Source of the DNA: CBDCFV01 sp965203835
GTDB lineage: Bacteria > Chloroflexota > Dehalococcoidia > Lucifugimonadales > UBA3495
Assembly: GCA_965203835.1 (NCBI GenBank)
Contig: OZ241919.1
Coordinates: 3,038,001 to 3,102,000, forward strand
Reading direction: 5' to 3'
Length of the DNA: 64,000 nt
Shown: positions 33,660 to 41,628 of the stretch, one piece after another
Numbering within the stretch: position 1 is the stretch's first letter
How the letters are laid out: every line of letters begins with the position of its first letter
Notes under the pieces: generated by a model
Told to the model about the DNA's origin: nothing
Seen by the model: only the letters and a program-made list of their open reading frames with translations
Databases searched by the model: none
Made by a program: the position numbers and the translations under genes

Positions 33660-35034
33660 ATGGATGCGAAGAGCTTTGAGCGGGTTTACGACAGATTCCA
33701 GCAATTTCACGCCTTGTTTGCGGCCTCCTTCGGCCGCAAGCAGTGGCGGGAGCACAGCGGGAACTATCTTCAGGCGTTGCTGGTGCAGGCCCGGGAGCGG
33801 CGCAACGCTGAGAATCTGTCGGAATCGGTGGGCATCTCGGCCCGGGCGCTGCAGCGATTTCTCAGTGAGGCCCGGTGGTCCGATGAGGCGGTCATCGGCC
33901 GGTTGCAGGAATACCTGGCCCCCAGGCTGGGGCACCCGGAGGGGGTGTGGGTGTTGGACGGCAGCGACTTTCCCAAGCAGGGGAGGAAGTCGGCGGGGGT
34001 GAGTCGGCAGTACTGTGGGAGGCTGGGCAAGGTGGCCAACTGCCAGGCTGGGATGTTTCTGGCCTACGTCAGTCCCCTGGGCCGGGCCCTAGTGGACAAG
34101 CGGCTCTATCTGCCAGAGAGTTGGACTTCGGATTCGGAACGCTGTGCGGCAGCGGGGGTGCCGGAGGAGCGGCGGAGCTACCGGTCGAAGACGGAACTGG
34201 CTTGGGAGATGCTGGAGCGGGCCTTGGAACTGGGCCATCTCAGGGCCGAATGGGTTGCCGGAGACGACGCCTTCGGGATGTCGCCGTCCTTCCGGGACTC
34301 CCTGGGGGCCCTGGGGATGCGCTACGTGCTGGACGTTCCGGGCAACACCCCGGTCTGGCCCTTGGAACCGGTTTGGACCAGCCGGGAGTATTCAGGGTTC
34401 GGACGCCCCCGCAAACCCCGGCTGCGGGATGGACAGCGCCGGACCATGGAGCAGCGCAGTGACGGGTTGCCGGAGGAAGTTTGGCGGGAGATCAGGGTGG
34501 CGGAGGGAAGCCAGGGGCCGAGGAGCTATATGTTCAGCGCCCAACGGGTGCGTGCAACCCGCAAGGGCAAACCCGGTGAGGAGATATGGGCCGTCTACCG
34601 CCGGAACCTGGACGGCAGCGAACCCCGCTACTACCTGTCCAATGCTCCCGAAGACACCTCGTTGGAGCTTCTGGCTTACGTGGGCGGCTCTCGGTGGCGC
34701 ATTGAAACGGAGTTCGAAACTGAAAAGGGCGACATGGGGCTGGACGAATACGAGACTCGGAGTTGGGCTGGCTGGCATCACCACATCACCATGTGCCTGC
34801 TGGGCGGGGCCTTCCTGCTGGGCTTGCAGCAGGATTGGGGGGAAAAAGATGCCGCAGATCACCCGCCCCCAGGTGTACCGGGTGGTGCGTGAGATGCTGC
34901 CCCAGGAACGGTTCGGGCCCAAGGAGTTGCTGCGGTGGCTGAAAGAAACCCAACAGCGCAACCAGCGGGCCAGCCACTCCCATCAAAGACGCCGCTCCGC
35001 CCGCCGTGAAGTCAGGTTGGAACCACCACCCTAA
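33660..35034 (+). pseudogene. IS701-family DDE transposase, interrupted by a one-base frameshift
   Basis: From ATG 33660 the first frame runs to 34892 (about 410 aa) and contains the DDE residues: VLDGSDFPKQG near 100, VAGDDAFG near 203, and RWRIETEFETEKGDMGL near 349 (the YREK-like block of IS4/IS701 types). At GGGGGGAAAAAG (34837-34848) the reading shifts: the conserved C-terminal tail KMPQITRPQVYRVVREMLPQ continues in the +1 frame to the stop at 35034, whereas the first frame ends in DAADHPPPGVPGGA. One extra A (or G) explains it. This may be an inactivating mutation, a sequencing error in the homopolymers, or slippage-based expression. Confidence 0.85.
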
Positions 35035-35586
35035 AGCCGTCGTTGTAGTACTAAAGCGGTAAAGGGTGAACTCCGGTTCGACGGGAGCGACTGGCAGGTA
35101 TTCGGCTTCTTGTATCTTGGCTACTATGAACCACGGACCCTCCGTCTGGAGAGCATTCAGGAACACCCCCTCCAACTCTTCCAAGTCGGAGACAGTAGCC
35201 GTGTTGACGATCCCACAACTCCGGGCGACTTGCTCCAGGTCGGTGCCCGTGGCCGTATGACTTGGCTGGTGCCCCGTCTGTCCCCACTCCTCGTTGTCCC
35301 AGACTATCACCACCAGGTTCTTCGGTTGTTCCCGTCCGATTGTTCCGACGGTGCCCAGGTTCATCAGTATGGACCCATCTCCGTCGAGGGAGATCACCTT
35401 CTCATCGGTCCCCAGGCACATTCCCAAGGCAATGGAGGAGCACAGTCCCATGTTGCCGTAAGTGTAGAAGTTGCGGTCCCGGTGCCCCGCGTGCCAAAGC
35501 TCGTCGCTGGTCGGCCCCAGGTTGGCCACAATGGGAAGGTTGCCCGCGTGGCTGAGGACAAGCTTCGTGGCCTCCAGTCTAAACAC
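34786..35586 (-). CDS. Sulfopyruvate/phosphonopyruvate decarboxylase beta-type subunit (TPP-binding), C-terminus replaced by IS701 sequence
   Basis: The first 178 residues are a thiamine-diphosphate enzyme C-domain: GNMGLCSSIALGMCLG, then the TPP/Mg motif GDGSILMNLGTVGTI...DNEEWGQTG. Size and split form match ComE of sulfopyruvate decarboxylase or phosphonopyruvate decarboxylase beta. The gene reads into the IS at 35050 and continues about 88 residues (STTTTALGWW onward) to a stop inside the element. Removing the IS and one CTAA restores YRFRNSFTN and a stop, so the original protein was about 184 aa and lost only six residues. The GTG start at 35586 overlaps the alpha subunit by 8 bases. The extended protein may still fold. 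Confidence 0.85.
   Translation of the reverse strand: MFRLEATKLVLSHAGNLPIVANLGPTSDELWHAGHRDRNFYTYGNMGLCSSIALGMCLGTDEKVISLDGDGSILMNLGTVGTIGREQPKNLVVIVWDNEEWGQTGHQPSHTATGTDLEQVARSCGIVNTATVSDLEELEGVFLNALQTEGPWFIVAKIQEAEYLPVAPVEPEFTLYRFSTTTTALGWWFQPDFTAGGAASLMGVAGPLVALLGFFQPPQQLLGPEPFLGQHLTHHPVHLGAGDLRHLFPPNPAASPAGRPRPAGTW
35038..35050 (-). repeat. IS701 right terminal inverted repeat
   Basis: CGTCGTTGTAGTA, the exact complement of the left end, followed by the CTAA duplication at 35051-35054. Confidence 0.9.
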
Positions 35587-36085
35587 GCTTGCCTCCGTGC
35601 AGCATCGAGGTCAAACAAATCGCCACCGGCTGCCGATTGGCGTAGCAAAGCTTCATGGCTCCGTCCAACAGGGTGTCCAAGCGATAGTCATCGTCAATGG
35701 TGAAGTGGACCAGCCCCAACAGATCCAGGATGGGCTTGGTAGTGCGGCCCATAGCCACCTGCGCGATGTTGAATTCCCCCGGACCGCCCCTCATGTTTAT
35801 GAAAAAGGGTATCGGGGTCCGGGCAGGAATGCAGAGACTGGCAATGGCGTTGATAGTGTTGCCAAACCCACTGGTCTGCATGAACACGGCAGCGTTGCGT
35901 CCAACAGCATAGGAGCCGACGGCAACGCCGATGGCTTCTTCTTCCCGGGCTGCGGACACCAAGTGAAAGAACGGGTCGTCGTCGATAATCCTGGTTACTT
36001 GATGGATGGAACTGTCGGGCACATAGGCGACTAACGAGGTGTCCCAGTTCTTCAAGCTTTGTACGATGGTCTCTGCCCAAGTCAT
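35579..36085 (-). CDS. Sulfopyruvate/phosphonopyruvate decarboxylase alpha-type subunit (TPP N-domain)
   Basis: A 168-aa protein equal to the N-terminal (pyrimidine-binding) domain of a TPP decarboxylase: VAYVPDSSIHQVTRII, the catalytic Glu region SAAREEEAIGVAVGSYA, and MQTSGFGNTINAIASL. Together with the next gene it forms a split ComDE-like decarboxylase, which turns sulfopyruvate into sulfoacetaldehyde in coenzyme M synthesis; in Bacteria the same fold serves phosphonate or C3-sulfonate metabolism. The ATG at 36085 follows GTGAGG; a TTG at 36118 is also in frame. Confidence 0.87.
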   Translation of the reverse strand: MTWAETIVQSLKNWDTSLVAYVPDSSIHQVTRIIDDDPFFHLVSAAREEEAIGVAVGSYAVGRNAAVFMQTSGFGNTINAIASLCIPARTPIPFFINMRGGPGEFNIAQVAMGRTTKPILDLLGLVHFTIDDDYRLDTLLDGAMKLCYANRQPVAICLTSMLHGGKRV

Positions 36086-36163
36086 AGGTCGGCGCGCCTC
36101 ACTTTCGGGAGCCAGCAATTACCCGGCGTCAAAGAATGACGCCCTTGAGTAAGCAAGATCCGG

Positions 36164-36186
36164 ATTCCCGCCTTCACGGGAACGAC
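36164..36186. repeat. Dispersed short palindrome, copy 2
   Basis: ATTCCCGCCTTCACGGGAACGAC: arms TTCCCG/CGGGAA with a six-base loop, in the gap between two minus-strand genes. Confidence 0.7.
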
Positions 36187-36218
36187 GGTAGCATACAGCA
36201 GAAGGCCCGCCATATCCG

Positions 36219-36683
36219 TCAGGTCTCGTCTCCGGTGGTGGAACTTTCACCCTCGATATAGTCACGGGCACCGGCGGCGTTGAAACTGCTCAAGGCTTCC
36301 TCCAGCCGGTCGTGGAAAGTCTCCGCATCGCGGGGTTGCAGCATCAGGCTTCGCCCGTTGACCATACGCACACGTAGCCGGTCACCGATGGAGGGCAGGC
36401 TCAAAAATTCCACGTGGGAAATCTGCTGGAACGGCACCATCTTTCTTCGAGGGGTCCCGAACATGATGACCATATATCCTGGGAATATCATGTAATGCTT
36501 GGGCGTGGTAAGCCAGCTATACGCCGCCACCGCCAGACCCAAGGCCAGGACCAGTCCGTTATCGCCCGCGCTGAACATGCCGTACAGGCCGAACGCGGCG
36601 ACAATCAACGCAAAGACCAGAGTCAGGTTCATGCTCCGGCGGTTGCTGTCCCAGTGTATTGGCGCTTCTTGAGGTGCTTGCAT
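36219..36683 (-). CDS. Two-helix membrane protein with PH-like domain, unknown
   Basis: A 154-aa protein with two adjacent membrane helices (NLTLVFALIVAAFGLYGMF and LVLALGLAVAAYSWL). These are followed by a beta-rich domain of about 70 residues (YMIFPGYMVIMFGTPRRKMV, ISHVEFLSLPSIGDRLRVRM) that resembles bacterial PH (YdbS/YdbT-like) domains. It would be tethered to the inner membrane facing the cytoplasm. No role is assigned. Confidence 0.6.
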   Translation of the reverse strand: MQAPQEAPIHWDSNRRSMNLTLVFALIVAAFGLYGMFSAGDNGLVLALGLAVAAYSWLTTPKHYMIFPGYMVIMFGTPRRKMVPFQQISHVEFLSLPSIGDRLRVRMVNGRSLMLQPRDAETFHDRLEEALSSFNAAGARDYIEGESSTTGDET

Positions 36684-36714
36684 GGGGCCTATTTTAGCAC
36701 AAGTGTAAATTCAT

Positions 36715-36742
36715 TTGACAGTCGTAAATTTGGGCCTAAACT
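36715..36742 (+). promoter_or_regulatory. Promoter of the SDR gene
   Basis: TTGACA (36715-36720), 16-base spacer, TAAACT (36737-36742), about 52 bases before the ATG. Confidence 0.5.
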
Positions 36743-36793
36743 ACACTCGGCATTGCTTCCAATCCGGGCGAAACCGCTCGAACAAGGGAGGAC

Positions 36794-37579
36794 ATGATGG
36801 AGCTTGAAGACAAGATTGCGGTGGTAACCGGCGCGGGGAGAGGAATGGGCCGGGCGATTTCGTTGCAACTGGCTGAAGCCGGGGCCCACATTGCGGTCTC
36901 CGACATCAACGCCGAGTCGGTCGAGGACACTGCGGCGGCAGTGAAAGAGTTGGGTCGGCAGAGCTTGGCCGTTCCCGCCGACATGGGGAACATCGACGAC
37001 ATCGACCGCATGATCGCCCAAGCGAAAGAGACGTTCGGCCGAATCGACATCATGGTCAACAATGCCGGAGTCACCAAGTACATTTATATAATGGACGTTG
37101 TGGAGGAGGACTGGGACCGGATACACCGGGTGAACGCCAAGGGGGTCTTCTTCGGGATGCAGCGGGCCGCGCGGGAGATGATCGAGCAAGGCAACGGAGG
37201 ACGCATCATTAACATAGCCTCCATCGCCGGCAAGGGCTATTCCGGGACATCCAACGCAGCCTACGCCGCCAGCAAAGGGGCGGTGCTGGCTATGACCATG
37301 ATCGCCGCCCACCAGTTGGCGCGGCACGACATTAACGTAAACGCCATCTGCCCCGGTGCTACGTTGACCGCAATGGGGGAAGAGACCATGGCAGGCCGCG
37401 CCGCAACGTCGGGAGTAAGCATGGAAGAGTTGGCCCAAGCCCGCGACGCCAGGATACCCATCGGCAGGGCCAACGAACCGGAGGATATAGCGGCCATGGC
37501 GCGGTTCCTCTCCGGCCCTGGCGCCCGCAACATAACCGGCCAGTCATTCAATGTTGACGGCGGTCTGGTGATGCATTAG
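36794..37579 (+). CDS. Short-chain dehydrogenase/reductase
   Basis: A 261-aa classical SDR: cofactor motif TGAGRGMG near 13, MVNNAG near 92, catalytic YAASK near 160 with Ser in NIASIAG, and the C-terminal ITGQSFNVDGG of the family. Asp in AVSDINAES after the second strand predicts NAD(H) rather than NADP(H). Substrate not predictable. Ribosome site GGGAGGAC directly before tandem ATG codons. Its stop overlaps tail-to-tail by 4 bases with the HEPN-like gene on the other strand. Confidence 0.93.
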   Translation: MMELEDKIAVVTGAGRGMGRAISLQLAEAGAHIAVSDINAESVEDTAAAVKELGRQSLAVPADMGNIDDIDRMIAQAKETFGRIDIMVNNAGVTKYIYIMDVVEEDWDRIHRVNAKGVFFGMQRAAREMIEQGNGGRIINIASIAGKGYSGTSNAAYAASKGAVLAMTMIAAHQLARHDINVNAICPGATLTAMGEETMAGRAATSGVSMEELAQARDARIPIGRANEPEDIAAMARFLSGPGARNITGQSFNVDGGLVMH

Positions 37580-37935
37580 GGGTTGAGTATACGCTCCATC
37601 TTCTCAACGAACTCTTCCACATCCCTTAGCCGTCTCCGCACGCCCCTCGCACGAAACCGGTTCTCATAGAAGTTGGTATGAAGCGACTCAGCGGCATCGA
37701 ATAAACGGCTCAATCGTTCGTCGCCTGTTTCATCGGCGAGGTCATCTACCAATTGCGCCAGAAAAGGGTGCGCGTAGTGGGCTTCCCCTCTTACCTGTGC
37801 AACGGCCTTTACCATCAAGGCGGCAGCGCCCCAAGCCTTCTCTGATGCCTGTTCAAAGTCTTCGGCCGCAAGCTGTTCCCTGGCTTTGACCAAGAACGCA
37901 CGGCTCCGCTCTTGATAGGTTAATGTCTCTTGCAC
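37576..37935 (-). CDS. PaREP1/HEPN-like helical protein, copy 2
   Basis: A 119-aa all-helical protein with the motif order shared by the other copies: YQERSRAFLVKAREQL, then QASEKAWGAAALMVKAVAQ, then SLHTNFYENRF, and a final helix with VEEFVEKMERIL. It is closest to the copy at 63253. No R-x4-6-H motif is present, so this HEPN relative is probably not an RNase and may bind a partner protein or RNA. Confidence 0.72.
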   Translation of the reverse strand: MQETLTYQERSRAFLVKAREQLAAEDFEQASEKAWGAAALMVKAVAQVRGEAHYAHPFLAQLVDDLADETGDERLSRLFDAAESLHTNFYENRFRARGVRRRLRDVEEFVEKMERILNP

Positions 37936-38071
37936 AGGCGGATACCTTCTCTGTTACGATGTGTCATCACAGTATAAAGACGACGCTACCGTAGGACAAT
38001 CTTACAACCGCGTCATAGGAGTCTCACTTTGTGTCCATGTGACAACACTATTCGACTTTGCGTGAACTGAC

Positions 38072-38827
38072 GTGGTTGACTGCGCCAATTGCGGTAAGTC
38101 CATATCCGAAAGCGCTGTCTACTGCAACTACTGCGGCAGGCGGAGACGGTTCGTCTGCAACAACTGTCTCACCATAAACCCGCCGGATAGCAACTTCTGC
38201 CGCGTTTGCGGCGCTAATTTATCCACTGGACCAAATTCTCGCGGGGACGCAGCAAATGCCGCTTATTCCCAGTCCAACCCTGCGCAGCCACCCAGACCTT
38301 CCAACTCGTGTCCTCGTTGCAGTCAGATAAATGAACCAGGATCCGTTTATTGCTTTTCGTGCGGCTTTCCATTAGACGCGGGATCTGCCGCATCACGGGT
38401 TAGCTTTATTGCAGATCGCCCCGCTGGATTCTGGATAAGATTAGCGGCTACCGTTATTGACGTATTGATTCTTACGGTGGCTCAAATCCTGTTTATCGTC
38501 GTTTGGCCCGGGACGTCTGCAGCCGAATATTTCGAAGCTGAAGGCCCTGTTTGGACGGGAGTGGATACTTTCTTTCTGCTCGTTAGCGCATTATATGTCA
38601 TCATCGGATGGTCGGTATGGTCAACCACCATCGGCAAGAGGATCTTCGGGCTGTATGTTTTAAGGCCGGACGGCTCCAAGTTAACCTTCGGGCGGGCATT
38701 CGCAAGATGGCTTGCCACGAGTCTCTCCCTGATTTTGCTGGGTATTGGATTCTTGATGATTGCCTTCAGGAGAGACAAGAGGGGTCTTCACGACCTGATT
38801 TGCGACACCGTGGTAGTCAAGCGATAG
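38072..38827 (+). CDS. RDD-family membrane protein with N-terminal zinc ribbons
   Basis: A 251-aa protein starting at GTG. Three CxxC-x(n)-CxxC zinc ribbons lie at residues 4-23 (CANCGK...YCNYCG), 31-50 (CNNCLT...FCRVCG) and 86-105 (CPRCSQ...YCFSCG). They are followed by an RDD domain with four or so helices (PAGFWIRLAATVIDVLILT, TIGKRIFGLYVLRPDGSKLT, RRDKRGLHDLICDTVVV). RDD proteins are small membrane proteins, some linked to sodium-proton exchange. The next gene carries similar ribbons on its other end. Confidence 0.82.
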   Translation: MVDCANCGKSISESAVYCNYCGRRRRFVCNNCLTINPPDSNFCRVCGANLSTGPNSRGDAANAAYSQSNPAQPPRPSNSCPRCSQINEPGSVYCFSCGFPLDAGSAASRVSFIADRPAGFWIRLAATVIDVLILTVAQILFIVVWPGTSAAEYFEAEGPVWTGVDTFFLLVSALYVIIGWSVWSTTIGKRIFGLYVLRPDGSKLTFGRAFARWLATSLSLILLGIGFLMIAFRRDKRGLHDLICDTVVVKR

Positions 38828-38842
38828 AGACGCGGGCATTGT

Positions 38843-39700
38843 GTGCAACTGCTGATTTTCCCGCTGATTTCCTTCGCTCCAGGCATCTTCTGGCTCTGGT
38901 TTTTCGCTAAACGCAACATTTACCGTCCCGGGCCTAAGCGTCTCCTGGTGCGAACGTTCTTTCTGGGTATGGTTTCTACCATTCCGGCGGGCATTTTCAA
39001 CACCATATTCCTGAGTGACGTAGACCCCAATGGCCCAATGGCCTTGTCGACAGTAGCGGCGGGAATGTTTTTCGTTGTTGGGCCTGTGGAAGAAACATCC
39101 AAGTTCCTTGCGGTAAGACTTGGGCCATATCGCAGAGGATATTCCGACGAACCCATGGATGGTTTAGTCTATTCAGCGGCGGCCAGCTTGGGGTTCGCTT
39201 CGTTGGAGAATTTATTGTACGTGATCCAGTATGGTCCTTGGGTAATGCTGCTGAGGGCGCCCATGAGTACACTGGCGCACGTGATCTTTGGTAGTTTCTG
39301 GGGATATGCACTCGGCTTGCAAAAGCGGAACGGGTCGGGCCAATCCTGGATATGGTTAGTCGTGGGAGTGGTCGCTGCCGCCGTGTTGCATGGAATGTTC
39401 AACACGACGTTGTTCCTGTTTTGGCCACTGACCCTCCTGGTTGTAGCTTTGGGCATGTTGTGGACCTTGAGCCGATTTAACTGGGCCAGGCGCGTTTCTC
39501 CTTTTCGATTGAGACGGAACTACGCCAGGGTCAGGTGCGTCAGCTGCGGTCAAGTAATCAGTATCCTCAGTCAATATTGCCGATACTGCGGCTCACGTGC
39601 GGTGGCAACTCATCAACCAGTCTTTTGCAGCTATTGCCACAGCATCAATCGTCCCAACGCGAACTATTGCGTACAATGCGGAGACCGACTCATGCGATAA
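38843..39700 (+). CDS. PrsW-like intramembrane protease with C-terminal zinc ribbons
   Basis: A 285-aa polytopic protein of the PrsW/CPBP-type glutamic intramembrane protease group. PVEETSKFLAVR near 80 gives the EExxK motif; FASLENLLYVIQYG and LHGMFNTTLFLF supply the later Glu and His positions. The last 60 residues carry two zinc ribbons (CVSCGQ...YCRYCG and CSYCHS...YCVQCG). In Bacillus, PrsW cleaves an anti-sigma factor. It is 15 bases after the RDD gene and uses GTG as start. The matching ribbons suggest the two proteins meet in the membrane. Confidence 0.82.
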   Translation: MQLLIFPLISFAPGIFWLWFFAKRNIYRPGPKRLLVRTFFLGMVSTIPAGIFNTIFLSDVDPNGPMALSTVAAGMFFVVGPVEETSKFLAVRLGPYRRGYSDEPMDGLVYSAAASLGFASLENLLYVIQYGPWVMLLRAPMSTLAHVIFGSFWGYALGLQKRNGSGQSWIWLVVGVVAAAVLHGMFNTTLFLFWPLTLLVVALGMLWTLSRFNWARRVSPFRLRRNYARVRCVSCGQVISILSQYCRYCGSRAVATHQPVFCSYCHSINRPNANYCVQCGDRLMR

Positions 39701-39746
39701 GGGCGCCAGTGTTACAATTAGCTTACAGAATGATTAGCGAGAATTT

Positions 39747-40133
39747 ATGGTTACGGCCAACAAACAAGTAAGCGAAATTTTCGCTGATGCTCGAATCCTT
39801 TACGCTGATGCCCTGAAGATGTTGGAGGCCGGAAAACTCTGCAACGCGGCGGAGAAGGCATCGAAGGCCACCAACAAGGCTATTGATGCCTTGATAATGG
39901 CCCGCATTGGCGAGGTGCCTGATTCGTCGTCCAAGACCGGCCGTCGCCTGTTTGAACTTGCAAGACAGGACCGACACCTTAATGGGCTGATGATAACTTA
40001 TGACCACCGGGAACGGCAGTTGTACGAAAGGTGCTTCTACGATGGCGATTGCGAACCTGAGGACGCGATAGCGGATTTGATTCGTGAGACACCAGACTAC
40101 ATCCAAGCCGCAGAGGAAGCGGCGGGCCGGTAG
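39747..40133 (+). CDS. HEPN/PaREP1-like helical protein, copy 3
   Basis: A 128-aa helical protein: VSEIFADARILYADALKML, then CNAAEKASKATNKAIDALI (the AAEKASKA version of the shared motif), then RQLYERCFYDGDCEP. It is more divergent than the copies at 37576 and 63253. It follows the PrsW-like gene by 46 bases on the same strand. Role unknown. Confidence 0.65.
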   Translation: MVTANKQVSEIFADARILYADALKMLEAGKLCNAAEKASKATNKAIDALIMARIGEVPDSSSKTGRRLFELARQDRHLNGLMITYDHRERQLYERCFYDGDCEPEDAIADLIRETPDYIQAAEEAAGR

Positions 40134-40182
40134 CCAATATAGCGTCGAAATTCTCCGCCATTCGCGTCGCCGCGAACTTTCC

Positions 40183-40212
40183 TTGACAGCCGTTCAAAGG
40201 GAGCAATACAAT
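40183..40212 (+). promoter_or_regulatory. Promoter of the HMG-CoA lyase-like gene
   Basis: TTGACA (40183-40188), 18-base spacer, TACAAT (40207-40212). About 90 bases of leader follow with no obvious fold. Confidence 0.55.
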
Positions 40213-40304
40213 CCAGCCAACAGGCGCCCGTTCAGCCCAATCCCTGGGATGTGTTGAACGTTGGAAATTATTGTGTCCAATCCAACTTGGGACAGGAGGA
40301 CCCC

Positions 40305-41489
40305 ATGCCCAGCTACCCGAAGATTCTCTATAAAGAGGAAGGCATGCGCGAGGGCATGCAGATTGAAGACTCGCAGATCTCGGTAGAAGACAAGGTCGCT
40401 CTTCTCGACGCTTTGTCCGAGACCGGGCTGCAACAAATCGTCGTGGGTTCGTTTGTGAGTCCCAAGTGGACGCCGCAGATGGAACGCATCGACGAAATCG
40501 TCACCCAGTTCACCCCAAGACAGGGCGTGACTTATACAGCGCTGGCGCTGAACTCCCGCGGCGTGGAGCGGGCGCGGAACTACTCGCCGCCCCTGACCAT
40601 CGAGCGCGACAAGTACCCCCGGCTTACCTGCCACATGTGCGACGTGTTTGCCCGCCGCAACACCAACCGCTCCCAGATGCAGGAAATGGAGCGCTGGCCT
40701 GGAATACTGGCCCAAGCGCAGGAGTTGAACATCACCGAGGCCGGTATCGGCTGCAACGCAAGTTGGGGGTCCAACTTCCTGGGAGAGTTCCCGGTTGACA
40801 GCCTTATGACCCTGCTGGAAAAAGAGCACAACATGTGGGACGAGGTCGGCATCCAAGTGAAAAGTTGCTCGCTGGGCGACCCCATGAGCCACTGCACACC
40901 GGCCAAGGTGGAAGAGAGCATTGTCAGGGTGAAAGACAAGTGGCCGGAGATAGACCACTTCCGTCTACACCTGCACAACGGCCGCAATATGGCCATCGCA
41001 TCGGCTTACGCCGCGGTGCGAGTGCTGGGCCCCGAAGACACCTTGGAGCTGGACGGGACCATCGGCGGTCTGGGCGGTTGCCCATACTGCGGCAACGGGC
41101 GGGCGACCGGAATGGCCCCGACGGAAGACCTGCTGCACATGTTCGAGGACATGGGCGTCGAGACCGGCGTGGACATTAACAAGCTCATCGACTGCGTCTG
41201 GATGCTCGAGGGGATAGTAGGCAGGGAGCTGTACGGCCACGTTTCCAAGGCCGGGCCCAGGCCCAAGAAGGTGGAGGACCTGTACGACATCAACATGCCC
41301 TTCGTGGAAACGTTGGAGCAGGCCAAGCACTTCAAGCACGGCCCATCGGCCTACGAAGGCGGCATCTATCCATACCGCGAGCCTGTCACCAGTCCTTACC
41401 GGGACCGGGTTGACCAAGGGCTGCCTGCATTCGATTCGGCCGACGGGGACTTCCCTTGGAAAGAGGACTGGTTCCCGGCAAAGGACTAA
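40305..41489 (+). CDS. HMG-CoA lyase/citramalate-synthase-like TIM-barrel enzyme
   Basis: A 394-aa member of the DRE-TIM family. The usual RDGxQ at the first strand is MREGMQIEDSQI; the metal-binding HLHNGRNMAIA and the signature GTIGGLGGCPYCGNGRATGMAPTEDLLHMF follow, the latter as in HMG-CoA lyases. The extra 80 C-terminal residues are not typical. It probably cleaves or forms a C-C bond next to a carboxylate or CoA ester; the substrate is unclear. The ATG at 40305 follows AGGAGG by 6 bases. A strong terminator ends the unit. Confidence 0.83.
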   Translation: MPSYPKILYKEEGMREGMQIEDSQISVEDKVALLDALSETGLQQIVVGSFVSPKWTPQMERIDEIVTQFTPRQGVTYTALALNSRGVERARNYSPPLTIERDKYPRLTCHMCDVFARRNTNRSQMQEMERWPGILAQAQELNITEAGIGCNASWGSNFLGEFPVDSLMTLLEKEHNMWDEVGIQVKSCSLGDPMSHCTPAKVEESIVRVKDKWPEIDHFRLHLHNGRNMAIASAYAAVRVLGPEDTLELDGTIGGLGGCPYCGNGRATGMAPTEDLLHMFEDMGVETGVDINKLIDCVWMLEGIVGRELYGHVSKAGPRPKKVEDLYDINMPFVETLEQAKHFKHGPSAYEGGIYPYREPVTSPYRDRVDQGLPAFDSADGDFPWKEDWFPAKD

Positions 41490-41527
41490 CCGGGCCCCTT
41501 TAGCAGCGCAGAATCGGGTTGAAAGTG

Positions 41528-41561
41528 TTGGGGCCGCCCTCTGCCGGGCGGCCCCAATTTT
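41528..41561 (+). terminator. Intrinsic terminator after the HMG-CoA lyase-like gene
   Basis: TTGGGGCCGCCC (41528-41539), loop TCTGCC, GGGCGGCCCCAA (41546-41557), then TTTT: a 12-bp stem with a short T-tail. Confidence 0.85.
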
Positions 41562-41628
41562 GCGCGATGTCCGAATCGCAGGGCATACCCTGACCGACAC
41601 GCCCACTCCTCTGAAGCTCGAGGCTGAT

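Larger units (their letters stand above)
33599..35050 (+). mobile_element. IS701-family insertion sequence, 1452 bp, CTAA target duplication
   Basis: Terminal inverted repeats TACTACAACGACG (33599-33611) and its complement CGTCGTTGTAGTA (35038-35050) are perfect over 13 bp, with weaker matching inward. The element is flanked by CTAA at 33595-33598 and at 35051-35054, a 4-bp duplication matching the YTAR target of IS701 elements. One transposase fills it. It was inserted a few codons before the stop of the minus-strand sulfopyruvate decarboxylase-like gene. Confidence 0.93.
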
